64,000 bases of DNA, taken from contig NZ_AP025463.1 of NCBI RefSeq assembly GCF_024347335.1, positions 2,666,001-2,730,000 on the forward strand, written 5' to 3'. Positions 28,230-36,255 of this stretch are shown in pieces. Position 1 is the first letter of the stretch, and each line of letters opens with the position of its first letter. Position numbers and translations under genes: made by a program. This DNA is from Vibrio celticus. GTDB lineage: Bacteria > Pseudomonadota > Gammaproteobacteria > Enterobacterales > Vibrionaceae. The notes below the pieces were generated by a model. The model was not told the origin of the DNA. It saw only the letters and a list, made by a program, of their open reading frames with translations, and made no database searches.

Positions 28230-28364
28230 ATAAAAAATGCGATTTTTTTCGTATTCTTTTCAACAACAAAGAAAAGTGTGATCGGGCTTCAATTAATAGA
28301 GCAGCATTCGTTAAAGTTCCCCGTTTCTTTGATTATTGAGCATTGTGTGAATATGAAATCAAAA

Positions 28365-28497
28365 GAGATCCCTGATATCTCGTTCTACTCGATTCTGGGA
28401 TTACGAAAGACTGCTTCGATGTAGTAAGCGAGGAAATCATCATTTCCCAATTCCCGTCATTCCCTACAGTGAGGAACGTATATGATAGAGAATCTCG
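28365..28497. repeat. candidate dispersed palindromic or MITE-like element
   Basis: A 133-base block with imperfect inverted ends (GAGATCCCTGATAT at the left, GAGATTCTCTATCAT on the opposite strand at the right), internal GGAATGACG-type words and no coding potential. The style resembles intergenic repeats I associate with Vibrio genomes; only one copy is in this window, so the call is tentative. Confidence 0.45.
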
Positions 28498-28551
28498 CTT
28501 TTTGCCTTTCCCACTGTCCTAAATTCTCCGCTTTGCCAAATTGCAGGCAAT

Positions 28552-28576
28552 AAAAAACCCAGCCGAAGCTGGGTTT
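28552..28576 (-). terminator. terminator of flaC
   Basis: Nine-base arms AAACCCAGC and GCTGGGTTT with a TTCG tetraloop on the minus strand, followed by a run of T. A textbook Rho-independent terminator about 100 bases after the flaC stop. Confidence 0.9.
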
Positions 28577-28673
28577 GTTTAGCGCTCATCTCTCACCACG
28601 AGCTAATTTGTGGAGGCCCTACGTTAACGCTTATGATCAACAAAGATTATAGTCAACGTGGCTTTTTAATCGA

Positions 28674-29807
28674 TTAACCTAGTAGGCTAAGTGCCGAGTT
28701 CGGCGCTTGCTTCGCTTGAGCAAGGATCGAGCTTGAAGCTTGAGAAAGAATCTGAGACTTAGTCATCTGAGTCGTTTCTTTCGCGAAATCGGTATCTTTA
28801 ATACGACTCTTAGATGCGTTAACGTTCTCGTTAATGTTGTCTAAGTTACTGATAGCGTGGTCGAAACGGTTTTGGAAAGCACCTAGCTCAGCACGGTGGC
28901 TATCTACATACTTAAGTGCCGCATCGATAATAGCTACAGACTCTTGTGCGCCACCTACGGAAGTAACGTCGATAGTATCAACCGTCACTTCTTTACCAGC
29001 TTGCATGCCTAGTTCGCCAGCAAGTGCACCAGAGAATTCAACACTACCTTCAACTTTGTTGTTACCTGCAAACATTTGTAGCTTGCCATCTTCAGTTACC
29101 GACGCTTTAACAGAATCTTGTTGACCGTTGATGTAAGTTGCTAGCTCTTCGATATCGTCACCTGCTTTTGCGCTGATGTCGACTTCTTGAGCTTGACCAA
29201 AGTTGTCTGTAAACGTCATTTTCAGGTCGTTAGAGCCTGCTTGAACGTTCCAGTCTTTGTCTTTCGCGTTCTCAGTTTGGTAGCTCTTACCACCCATCTG
29301 AGCGTTATCAGAGCGCATGTCTTTCAGTTGAAGCATTACCGCTTCACCGTTATCCGCACCGATTTGGAATGATTTAGTACCGTGAGTACCGTTAAGCAGT
29401 TTGTTACCACCAAAAGACGTCGTTTCCGCGATACGGTTTAGTTCGTCGTTCAGTGCTGTTACTTCTTCTTGAATCGCTACACGCTCAGATTTTGAGTTTG
29501 AGCCGTTTGAAGATTGTAGAGACAAATCACGCATACGTTGCAGGATGTTCGTTGTCTCGTTCATTGCACCTTCAGCAGTTTGTGCAATAGAGATACCGTC
29601 GTTCGCGTTACGTACAGCAACGTCAAGGCCGCGGCTTTGAACGTTCAAACGGTTCGAGATTTGTAGGCCCGCAGCGTCATCTTTTGCGCTGTTGATTTTT
29701 GAGCCTGAAGCTAGACGCTCCATTGATGTTTGTTGTGCGCTGTTTGCGTTGTTTAGGTAACGTTGCGCTGTCATCGCTGAAACGTTTGTATTTACATTCA
29801 CTGCCAT
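28674..29807 (-). CDS. flaC: Flagellin (FlaC-like)
   Basis: Filament subunit of 377 residues from MAVNVNTNVSAMTAQRYLN; the frame runs 19 codons further upstream, but this Met gives the normal flagellin start, with GGAG a few bases before it. The C terminus ILSQASSSILAQAKQAPNSA and the NVQSRGLDVAVRNAND block resemble V. cholerae FlaC as I recall it, and so does the order flgL-flaA-flaC. It is transcribed alone, from a sigma-28 promoter (29889-29915) to a strong terminator. Confidence 0.9.
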   Translation of the reverse strand: MAVNVNTNVSAMTAQRYLNNANSAQQTSMERLASGSKINSAKDDAAGLQISNRLNVQSRGLDVAVRNANDGISIAQTAEGAMNETTNILQRMRDLSLQSSNGSNSKSERVAIQEEVTALNDELNRIAETTSFGGNKLLNGTHGTKSFQIGADNGEAVMLQLKDMRSDNAQMGGKSYQTENAKDKDWNVQAGSNDLKMTFTDNFGQAQEVDISAKAGDDIEELATYINGQQDSVKASVTEDGKLQMFAGNNKVEGSVEFSGALAGELGMQAGKEVTVDTIDVTSVGGAQESVAIIDAALKYVDSHRAELGAFQNRFDHAISNLDNINENVNASKSRIKDTDFAKETTQMTKSQILSQASSSILAQAKQAPNSALSLLG

Positions 29808-29888
29808 GGTGATTTCTCCAATTGATTTTCCGGTATAGCGGTTTCCGACGTCTCGGAAAACCAAGTAGTTCTCTCAAAGTTACTTTTA

Positions 29889-29915
29889 ATAACGGCGCGA
29901 AAATCAGAAGCTTTA
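29889..29915 (-). promoter_or_regulatory. sigma-28 promoter of flaC
   Basis: Minus strand has TAAA, a 15-base spacer starting GCTTCT, and GCCGTTAT. The predicted start is near 29882, giving a leader of about 75 bases that contains a short hairpin. Confidence 0.85.
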
Positions 29916-30228
29916 GAAAAACTTTTAAAAAACCACAAAAAATTTATTAATTTAATATTTATCAACAGCTTAATTTTCATCATTTTCTAATGCAGCGATA
30001 GATTTCAATTGAGAAAAGATCTTAACCTGTTTGAAAAACGTACGAATCGCCATCTAAATTGCTCAAGGTGGAGAAATGATCAATTGCCAAAGATCTCTGA
30101 CTTAGGCAGATCTTGTGTAATAGATGAAATTATTTATCGTGAAGAAGAACCGTCAAATAGAGATTTGAGAAAGGTAGCTCGAGAAAATTCACAGGAAAGT
30201 AAATAGAAAAAACAAGAAACACAGAAAG

Positions 30229-30263
30229 GAAAAAGCCCCTTTTCCTTTGAGAGAACCGGGGCT
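30229..30263 (-). terminator. probable terminator of flaA
   Basis: Six-base arms AGCCCC and GGGGCT flank an 18-base interior, followed on the minus strand by TTTTTCC. An overlapping alternative hairpin (AGGAAAA with TTTTCCT) shares the same bases. It lies about 190 bases after the flaA stop. Confidence 0.6.
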
Positions 30264-30455
30264 AGTTGGCGCGTCAGAGCCTGTGTGGAGATCATCGAGA
30301 AATGAACACATTTCCGACTTGCCGTTGCATTCTTACTGTAAAAATGGATAGCAGGTGAGAGATGAGAGAGCTAAACATTCAATAGTAAGTATGCTTGCCA
30401 GTTTCCCTTGCTGCATGGCTCACGTCTGAACACGAGCAGCAAGTTCAACCAATAA

Positions 30456-31592
30456 CTATTGCAATAGTGACATCGCAGAGTTAGGCAACTGTTTTGCTTG
30501 AGCAAGTATTGAAGTACCTGCTTGTTGCAGAATTTGTGATTTGGTCATTTGCGTCGTCTCTTTCGCAAAGTCCGTATCTTTGATTCGGCTGTTTGAAGCG
30601 TCTACGTTCTCTTGTACGTTTGCCAAGTTATTAATACTGTGGCTTAGACGGTTCTGTTTTGCACCCAAATCAGCACGTTGTGAATCTACGTATTTCATTG
30701 CAGAATCAATCACGCTAATAGCATTCTGTGATCCTGCTACGCTCATCAAACTAATATCTTGAACCGATGTTGCACGACCTTCACTCTTGATTCCTAACTC
30801 AGAAGCTAAGCCACCAGAAATAGACATAGCCCCTTCAAGGTCAGGTTCAGCAACGAACAGTTGAATGCGGCCATCATCGGTAACCGATGCGTTCACAAGA
30901 TCAGATTGACCATTAATGTAAGTAGCAAGCTCTTCGATATCATCACCCGCTTTGGTATTGATATCTAAAACGATGTCTTCACCCGCTTTAGTTTTGAATT
31001 CGAGCTTAAGATCGCTAGCTTGAGCAGGCACTTCCCAACTCTTATCTTTACCATTTTCAGAATCAAACGTTGTACCACCCATACGGAAATCATCAGCACG
31101 AACACTAGTAAGGCTCATAATCATCGCTTCACCAGAGCTAGAACCAATCTGGAATGATGCTTCACCAAATGATCCATTCAAAAGACGACGACCACCAAAT
31201 GAGGTTGTCTCTGCGATACGGTTAAGCTCATCTTGAAGTGCCGAAGACTCTTCATTGAGCGCGGTACGTTCAGCTGCGGTGTTAGTTCCGTTTGATGATT
31301 GAATCGCCAGATCACGCATACGTTGCAGTACGTTGGTTGATTCATTCATCGCGCCTTCAGCAGTTTGTGCAATTGAAATACCATCATTGGCATTACGCAT
31401 TGCAACGTCTAAACCACGTGATTGCGCCGTTAAACGGTTAGAGATTTGCAGACCGGCTGCATCGTCTTTCGCGCTGTTGATTTTATGCCCTGATGACAAA
31501 CGTTCCATAGAGGTCGCTAAATCATTAGACGCTTTATTCAGGTAACGTTGTGCTGTCATAGCAGAAACGTTAGTGCTTACATTGATAGCCAT
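30456..31592 (-). CDS. flaA: Flagellin (FlaA-like, probably the core flagellin)
   Basis: Filament subunit of 378 residues from MAINVSTNVSAMTAQRYLN; eight further codons upstream are open but unlikely. It differs from its two neighbours in ways shared with V. cholerae FlaA as I recall it: RDLAIQSSNGTN, GGRRLLNGSFGEASFQIGSS, DLGAKQNRLSHSINNLANVQ and the end PNSAMSLLQ. It lies just downstream of flgL. It has a sigma-54-like rather than sigma-28 promoter, matching the known class III control of V. cholerae flaA. In V. parahaemolyticus naming the gene in this place is flaC. Confidence 0.92.
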   Translation of the reverse strand: MAINVSTNVSAMTAQRYLNKASNDLATSMERLSSGHKINSAKDDAAGLQISNRLTAQSRGLDVAMRNANDGISIAQTAEGAMNESTNVLQRMRDLAIQSSNGTNTAAERTALNEESSALQDELNRIAETTSFGGRRLLNGSFGEASFQIGSSSGEAMIMSLTSVRADDFRMGGTTFDSENGKDKSWEVPAQASDLKLEFKTKAGEDIVLDINTKAGDDIEELATYINGQSDLVNASVTDDGRIQLFVAEPDLEGAMSISGGLASELGIKSEGRATSVQDISLMSVAGSQNAISVIDSAMKYVDSQRADLGAKQNRLSHSINNLANVQENVDASNSRIKDTDFAKETTQMTKSQILQQAGTSILAQAKQLPNSAMSLLQ

Positions 31593-31730
31593 TTTGCTCT
31601 CCTTATGAGTCCGCAAAGTTTCTGCGAAGCGGCCAGCTTTACTCTCATATGGATAAGCACTGACCGTGTATTACTCGATAAACCTATACAAGGTTTAAGA
31701 TCTGTATTAATCATTTACAACCAACACAGT

Positions 31731-31747
31731 TACAAGTTATATGCCAA
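31731..31747 (-). promoter_or_regulatory. candidate sigma-54 promoter of flaA with altered -12 box
   Basis: Minus strand reads TTGGCATATAACTTGTA. The -24 TTGGCA and the ten-base spacing are right, but the -12 dinucleotide is GT instead of GC. It gives a long leader of about 128 bases, which would fit the downstream FlrC enhancer reported for V. cholerae flaA. No better site was found. Confidence 0.5.
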
Positions 31748-31970
31748 GTTTAATCTCCTATAAATAATTTTTTAATTATCTAAAAATCAAAAACTTACAC
31801 ACGACACTGTGCAATTATTACTTTTTTCTATTAGAAAGCGAAAAATATTCACCTTCCTTATTGCCGTTTTTTGCCGCTATTTTAGAAACATCACGCTCCG
31901 TACAAAAAAGCGGCAAAATGTGGCGTCATTCGCTCGTATGGCATAGCACATACGGCAAGGAATCAACGCC

Positions 31971-32003
31971 ATGGTGATCGACAAGTCACCATTAAATGTC
32001 GAT
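31971..32003. repeat. two interlocking inverted repeats after flgL
   Basis: ATGGTGA (31971-31977) pairs with TCACCAT (31986-31992), and ATCGACA (31977-31983) pairs with TGTCGAT (31997-32003). The arms interleave, so in RNA they would either compete or form a pseudoknot. No T run follows, so it is not a standard terminator. Confidence 0.65.
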
Positions 32004-32009
32004 TGAACA

Positions 32010-33203
32010 TTAAATATAGTTAAACAAGGTCAGGTCTTTGGTTTTGCCAAACGCTTGTTGAGAAGCTTGTAATGCTCGAGAGTTTTCATTGAACTCAATG
32101 ATCGCTTTCGAGTAATCCAAGTCTTCAAAGTTGCTTTTTGCTTTCGCTAAAGACAGCTTAAAATCTTCATGCTGCTGCTCTTGGATATCGAGCGTATTCA
32201 ATCGCGCACCGACATCCGTTCTCGCTTTGGTCAAATGAATAAACGCAGCATGGAACTCTTCAGTTGCTTGTTGCAACTTTGCCGTCGCTGATGCGTCAGA
32301 CACTGATGATTCTGCAAGTTCTGCTGCATCTTGGAAGGTGTCAAATATTGAAAATGAGCTTCTTGGCTCCAAAGTAATCGAATCACCTTTGGTTATTTGG
32401 CCTTTGATTTGAATACTCAAACCTTCATATTCAATACCTTTAGATGGTTCAAAATCTTCTACAGACACCGTGCTGCCATCTTTTTCGAGTTGATAAGCAA
32501 ATTTGCCATTTTGCATATCTACAAAAGTAATTTTGTAGGTTGATTCGTCTTGAAAAGATTCATTTGTTGCTCTTTCAAGTAGCAAGGCGGAGGCTGGCTG
32601 CAAATCATATTGAGGTTCATAATCACCGAATGGATTATCGATCTCCATAAACAACTTGCTGCCCGGATCATTCATCGCCATTTCAAAACTGCTTGCCACA
32701 CGCATCTTGCGTTGATAATCGTCTCCGGCATAACTGACATGGCCCTTGTTATCTCGGAAAAATGGCTGATTCTTAGGTTTTGTACCTGCAAATGTATAGT
32801 TACCTGACTCATCTTGGGAGTTAGACATATGCAAAAAATTACTAGCTAACTCTTGAATTTCACGTCTCTTTGCAAGGCGGTCTTCTGGAGATAATGAACC
32901 GTTAACCATTTCCATCACGGTACGTTTTGCTTCATCAGCAAAATCCTCTGAATTAGAAATCATAACTTCTTGATGTTCTAATCGATTACGAACCAAGACT
33001 ATTGCGTCGCTATATTGCTTTAGTTGTTCTGACTGCTGACCGATGTTCTGCAAATAGTGCGTCGCCAATGGGTCATCACTTGGCGACTGTAACTTCTTAC
33101 CGGAAGCAAGTTGCGCTTGGTTGTGATGCACCTTGTTCTCTTGGCGGCGCAAGTCATTTTGTACTGACTGATAATTATGGAAGCTAGAGATACGATTCAA
33201 CAT
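32010..33203 (-). CDS. flgL: FlgL, hook-filament junction protein
   Basis: Second hook-associated protein (HAP3), linking FlgK to the filament. The 397 residues have flagellin-like ends: MLNRISSFHNYQSVQNDLRR with SGKKLQSPSDDPLATHYLQN at the N terminus and LDYSKAIIEFNENSRALQAS at the C terminus. It is 10 bases after flgK, in the flgKL unit. Confidence 0.96.
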   Translation of the reverse strand: MLNRISSFHNYQSVQNDLRRQENKVHHNQAQLASGKKLQSPSDDPLATHYLQNIGQQSEQLKQYSDAIVLVRNRLEHQEVMISNSEDFADEAKRTVMEMVNGSLSPEDRLAKRREIQELASNFLHMSNSQDESGNYTFAGTKPKNQPFFRDNKGHVSYAGDDYQRKMRVASSFEMAMNDPGSKLFMEIDNPFGDYEPQYDLQPASALLLERATNESFQDESTYKITFVDMQNGKFAYQLEKDGSTVSVEDFEPSKGIEYEGLSIQIKGQITKGDSITLEPRSSFSIFDTFQDAAELAESSVSDASATAKLQQATEEFHAAFIHLTKARTDVGARLNTLDIQEQQHEDFKLSLAKAKSNFEDLDYSKAIIEFNENSRALQASQQAFGKTKDLTLFNYI

Positions 33204-33213
33204 TTATACCTTC

Positions 33214-35094
33214 CTATCTCAGAGCCAAAATCGTGTTAAACGTATCGTTGGCTGCTTGCATGATGCGTGAAGAAGCCATATACGCTTGCTGAAATTTCAT
33301 CATATTTGCCGCTTCTTCATCGAGGTTTACTCCCGAGATAGAAGCTATACGTTCTTGAGCCGACTGTTTTTCTAACGTCGCAATATCACTCAAGCGATTT
33401 GCCGTTGAAGACTTCAAACCCGTATTAGTATTCAAGTTGTGGTAAAGGTCTAAAATCGTAGACTCACCCTCATTCAACAGCTTTCCTGTTTGAAGATCTT
33501 GCAGCTTACGCAGGTTACCGTTATCACCTTCTGATGGGACAAGGTTTGCCGTAAACTTATCGTTTGCCACCGCGCCGGGTGTGAGCTCAAACGTTGTACC
33601 GTTGATGGTCACTGGCCCTTGTGGCGGATACGGTTGAGGCTGCATTAAAATGTTACCCTTCGGATCCGTCACAGCAAACTGCTCACCTTTTGGTGAGACA
33701 ATCACTTCAAACTCACGCAATTGACCTGCTTCTAGGATTTTGAATCCCGCTGTACCCTTGGCAAACGTGGTCGACGCCTCATAACTTTGCGCAGCAATGT
33801 CTTTCGGGTCTTTGGTTTCCATCTGCATTTGAGCAGCAAAATTACGCGTTGGACGCAGTAACAGTTTCTCTCCCAGTTCAGGAGGGGTACGTACTTCCAC
33901 TCGCATGCCATCAAGATAAAAAGCACTACCGCTAGAGTCGGTCGCCATCTTAACGGTCTCACCGTTCGGCTTAGTCACGACATAATCACTGCCATCGTAT
34001 TTCAGGCCATACTCACCGCCTTTTAAGGCAGAAGTATCATCAATGTATACAGCAACATCGGCTTTCGATTGCCCGCTAGCCGTGACACGAGATTTTGCCA
34101 CCAGCTCTGAGTTCACATCGGTAAACAGGTTCTTACCCACGTTGCCGTTAAGATCCAAACCTTGTTCTTGAAGACTATTTACCTCATATGAAAACGCGGT
34201 CGCCAAACGACCAAGCTCATCCATGATTGCCGGGATATGTTCGTCACGCATGTCTAGCATGGCGCCGATTTTTCCGTCGATATCACTGCTGGTGATCGGT
34301 TTTAAAGACTTACCTTCAACAATCGCTAGGCGGCGCTGATGTGCATCAGGTAAACCATCAACCATTTTTAATTGGCTCGCTTCACTACCTGAGACCAAGG
34401 TGTGGCCATTACCAATATGGACATTAAACCCTTCGGCATTTGAGCGTGGTGTCACCGTTACTTTGGTGTAACCAGAAAGCTCATTAATCAACTTTTCATG
34501 CTGATCTCGTAGGTCATTGTGAGGCCCAGGAGTTCGCATCATTAAACGCTGAACATCACGGATCTCGTACGCAAGTTGGTTAACTCGCTCGATACCCATA
34601 TCTAGTTTTTTATTCGTAGAGTCAGACTGTTGACGAACCGTTTCATGGAATTCATTTAACGTCTTGCTGAGTAGTCCAGCCTTTTCTAGTACAACTTTTC
34701 GAGCACCGACATCATTCGGTGTATCGGCTAATGTTTTAACCGAATCAAACCATTCATTAAGGTTTTCTGGAATCTTCTTCGAAGCAACCGATGACAGCAT
34801 ACTCGACAGCATATCGAGGTTCGCTTCAGTGTCGCCTTTATTGGCGGCATTGGTTGTCGATAAGTTAAGTTCGTTGACGGCAAATTGGTCCCAAGAGCGG
34901 CGAACATTTTCCACATGCACACCCATACCGTAGCTTTGGCCACCGTACTGACGCGGGTCATTCACACCTTGAATCACAGATTGGCGGCTATAGCCCTCTG
35001 TGTTGGCGTTAGAAATGTTATGACCTGTGGTGTTTAGCTGTCTCTGAGCAGTAAGAACACTTTGTGCCCCTACATTCAGAAGATCCGACGCCAT
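33214..35094 (-). CDS. flgK: FlgK, hook-filament junction protein
   Basis: First hook-associated protein (HAP1). The 626 residues begin MASDLLNVGAQSVLTAQRQL with the rod/hook motif TTGHNISNANTEGYSRQS (about 22-39) and end with the conserved LDEEAANMMKFQQAYMASSR helix. Its sigma-54 promoter is at 35152-35168. Confidence 0.97.
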   Translation of the reverse strand: MASDLLNVGAQSVLTAQRQLNTTGHNISNANTEGYSRQSVIQGVNDPRQYGGQSYGMGVHVENVRRSWDQFAVNELNLSTTNAANKGDTEANLDMLSSMLSSVASKKIPENLNEWFDSVKTLADTPNDVGARKVVLEKAGLLSKTLNEFHETVRQQSDSTNKKLDMGIERVNQLAYEIRDVQRLMMRTPGPHNDLRDQHEKLINELSGYTKVTVTPRSNAEGFNVHIGNGHTLVSGSEASQLKMVDGLPDAHQRRLAIVEGKSLKPITSSDIDGKIGAMLDMRDEHIPAIMDELGRLATAFSYEVNSLQEQGLDLNGNVGKNLFTDVNSELVAKSRVTASGQSKADVAVYIDDTSALKGGEYGLKYDGSDYVVTKPNGETVKMATDSSGSAFYLDGMRVEVRTPPELGEKLLLRPTRNFAAQMQMETKDPKDIAAQSYEASTTFAKGTAGFKILEAGQLREFEVIVSPKGEQFAVTDPKGNILMQPQPYPPQGPVTINGTTFELTPGAVANDKFTANLVPSEGDNGNLRKLQDLQTGKLLNEGESTILDLYHNLNTNTGLKSSTANRLSDIATLEKQSAQERIASISGVNLDEEAANMMKFQQAYMASSRIMQAANDTFNTILALR

Positions 35095-35151
35095 AATGCC
35101 CCCAAAAAACTTAACAAAATCAGGATAAACTGATTAACTACCAGTTTAAAA

Positions 35152-35168
35152 AGCAATATATGTGCCAA
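35152..35168 (-). promoter_or_regulatory. sigma-54 promoter of flgKL
   Basis: Minus strand reads TTGGCACATATATTGCT, near-perfect consensus with GG-N10-GC. The predicted start is near 35141, with a leader of about 47 bases. It closely matches the flgB site. Confidence 0.88.
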
Positions 35169-35261
35169 TAGGGATAAGCGAGAGCTAAAAGACAATAATT
35201 TATTGAAGTGTAAGGAGATAACTAAGGGCTTCGCTACAAACATTGAGAAGGATAGATAAGA

Positions 35262-35284
35262 AAGAGCCTGCCAATGGCAAGCTC
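35262..35284 (-). terminator. terminator of the flgF-J operon
   Basis: A nine-pair stem with one G-T wobble (minus strand GAGCTTGCC with GGCAGGCTC) and a three-base loop, followed by TTTCTT, 20 bases past the flgJ stop. Confidence 0.75.
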
Positions 35285-35303
35285 CCGAGTATATTGAATA
35301 ACG

Positions 35304-36245
35304 TTAGTTCATCTCGTCAATCTTGGCTTTCACTCGCAAAACCTTGTCTGCATAGTTAGGGTCGGTTGCGTAACCTGCTTGGTGAATACCTTTGATGAAA
35401 TTCTCTGAGTTGCCTTGATGCTGTAATGCTGTTTCGTATCTTGGGTTTTCGTTCAAGAACTTCACATAGTCGTTAAAGCTATCTTCAAAGTTTGAGTAAG
35501 AACGGAAAGAAGCCGACTCTTTAACCGCAGTTTTACCATGGAACTCAAGAGTCTGCGTAGCAACCTTATCGCCCTTCCAACTTCTGTCTGCTTTGATGTT
35601 AAATAGGTTATTACTGTTGCCCAATGAGTTCTTAACCATTTTAGAACCCCAACCTGTCTCCAGTGCCGCTTGTGCCAATAGTAGAGATGAATCGACACCA
35701 AGCGCGCTTGCTGCTTTTTCTGCGTAAGGCTTCATTGAGGTCACAAACGATTCTGGAGAATCAAAGGATACTGGCTGTTTTGCTGCTTGCACATTTGTTG
35801 CTGACATAGCTTGCGCTGATTGAACGTCTGACGCTCGCTCTTCCGAACGGCCTGAGTATTGAGGTCGTTGCAATGAAGCATCAAAGCCTTCACTGCGAAC
35901 TTTCTCTTCAGACGCATCGCTTGCTTGGCCTGCGCTTAGCTGTACCACGATCATATCCGCAAGACCTAACGAACCTGAAGCGCTCAATTCACTCGCCATT
36001 TGGTCATCTTGCATCTGACGATAGAACTGCTCATTCTGGCTGTTCAGCATATCTGACTTAAAGCTCGAGTTAGCATCGCGCATCGACTTAAACAACATCG
36101 AGGTAAAAATCGATTCAAACTGTTTTGCCGCAGCGGTTAATGCTTCTTTCTCGCTGCCTTCTTCACCGTTTACTGCTTGTTGACGAAGGCGGTCTAGGCT
36201 GCCGATATCGTGAATAAAGCCGATGTCATTGTTATTCTTAATCAT
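35304..36245 (-). CDS. flgJ: FlgJ, rod cap and peptidoglycan hydrolase
   Basis: Bifunctional protein: the N-terminal rod-scaffold domain (about 25-110, EKEALTAAAKQFESIFTSML) and a C-terminal glucosaminidase-type domain (about 165-313) that opens the cell wall. The catalytic-region motif AQAALETGWGSKMVKNS and the NLFNIKADRSWKG loop are present. It has 313 residues, close to enteric FlgJ, and ends flgFGHIJ. Confidence 0.96.
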   Translation of the reverse strand: MIKNNNDIGFIHDIGSLDRLRQQAVNGEEGSEKEALTAAAKQFESIFTSMLFKSMRDANSSFKSDMLNSQNEQFYRQMQDDQMASELSASGSLGLADMIVVQLSAGQASDASEEKVRSEGFDASLQRPQYSGRSEERASDVQSAQAMSATNVQAAKQPVSFDSPESFVTSMKPYAEKAASALGVDSSLLLAQAALETGWGSKMVKNSLGNSNNLFNIKADRSWKGDKVATQTLEFHGKTAVKESASFRSYSNFEDSFNDYVKFLNENPRYETALQHQGNSENFIKGIHQAGYATDPNYADKVLRVKAKIDEMN

Positions 36246-36255
36246 GCTTTACCCC

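Larger units (their letters stand above)
28074..28673. other. 600-base intergenic region between flaB and flaC
   Basis: Contains no convincing gene. From high to low coordinate it holds the flaC terminator (28552-28576), an imperfect-ended repeat-like element (28365-28497), the flaB sigma-28 promoter (28203-28229) and the flaB leader of about 120 bases, which carries several CTCACCT/CTCACC runs. Confidence 0.8.
29808..30455. other. 648-base intergenic region between flaC and flaA
   Basis: No gene is supported. It contains the flaC leader with a short hairpin (29840-29862, stem GGTTTTCCGA with TCGGAAACC, one bulge), the flaC sigma-28 promoter, an AT-rich stretch (29916-30000), the probable flaA terminator (30229-30263) and a second perfect eight-base inverted repeat, CTTGCTGC with GCAGCAAG (30407-30443), just past the flaA stop. 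Confidence 0.75.
31593..32009. other. 417-base intergenic region between flaA and flgL
   Basis: Holds the flaA leader of about 128 bases, its sigma-54-like promoter (31731-31747), an AT-rich stretch (31748-31860), spaced TTGCCG/GCGGCAA words (31861-31920) and two interlocking inverted repeats just past the flgL stop (31971-32003). No gene is supported. Confidence 0.75.

Noticed and set aside
28076..28339. Plus-strand 87-codon frame opposite the flaB leader and promoter
   Set aside because: It covers the flaB sigma-28 promoter and leader on the other strand and has no family features.
30009..30206. Plus-strand 65-codon open frame between flaC and flaA
   Set aside because: No good ribosome site, unusual composition, antisense to the surrounding units and no recognisable domain; treated as chance.
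26943..31592. Flagellin array as a phase-variable switch
   Set aside because: All copies point the same way, each has its own promoter and no recombinase gene or invertible repeats were seen.
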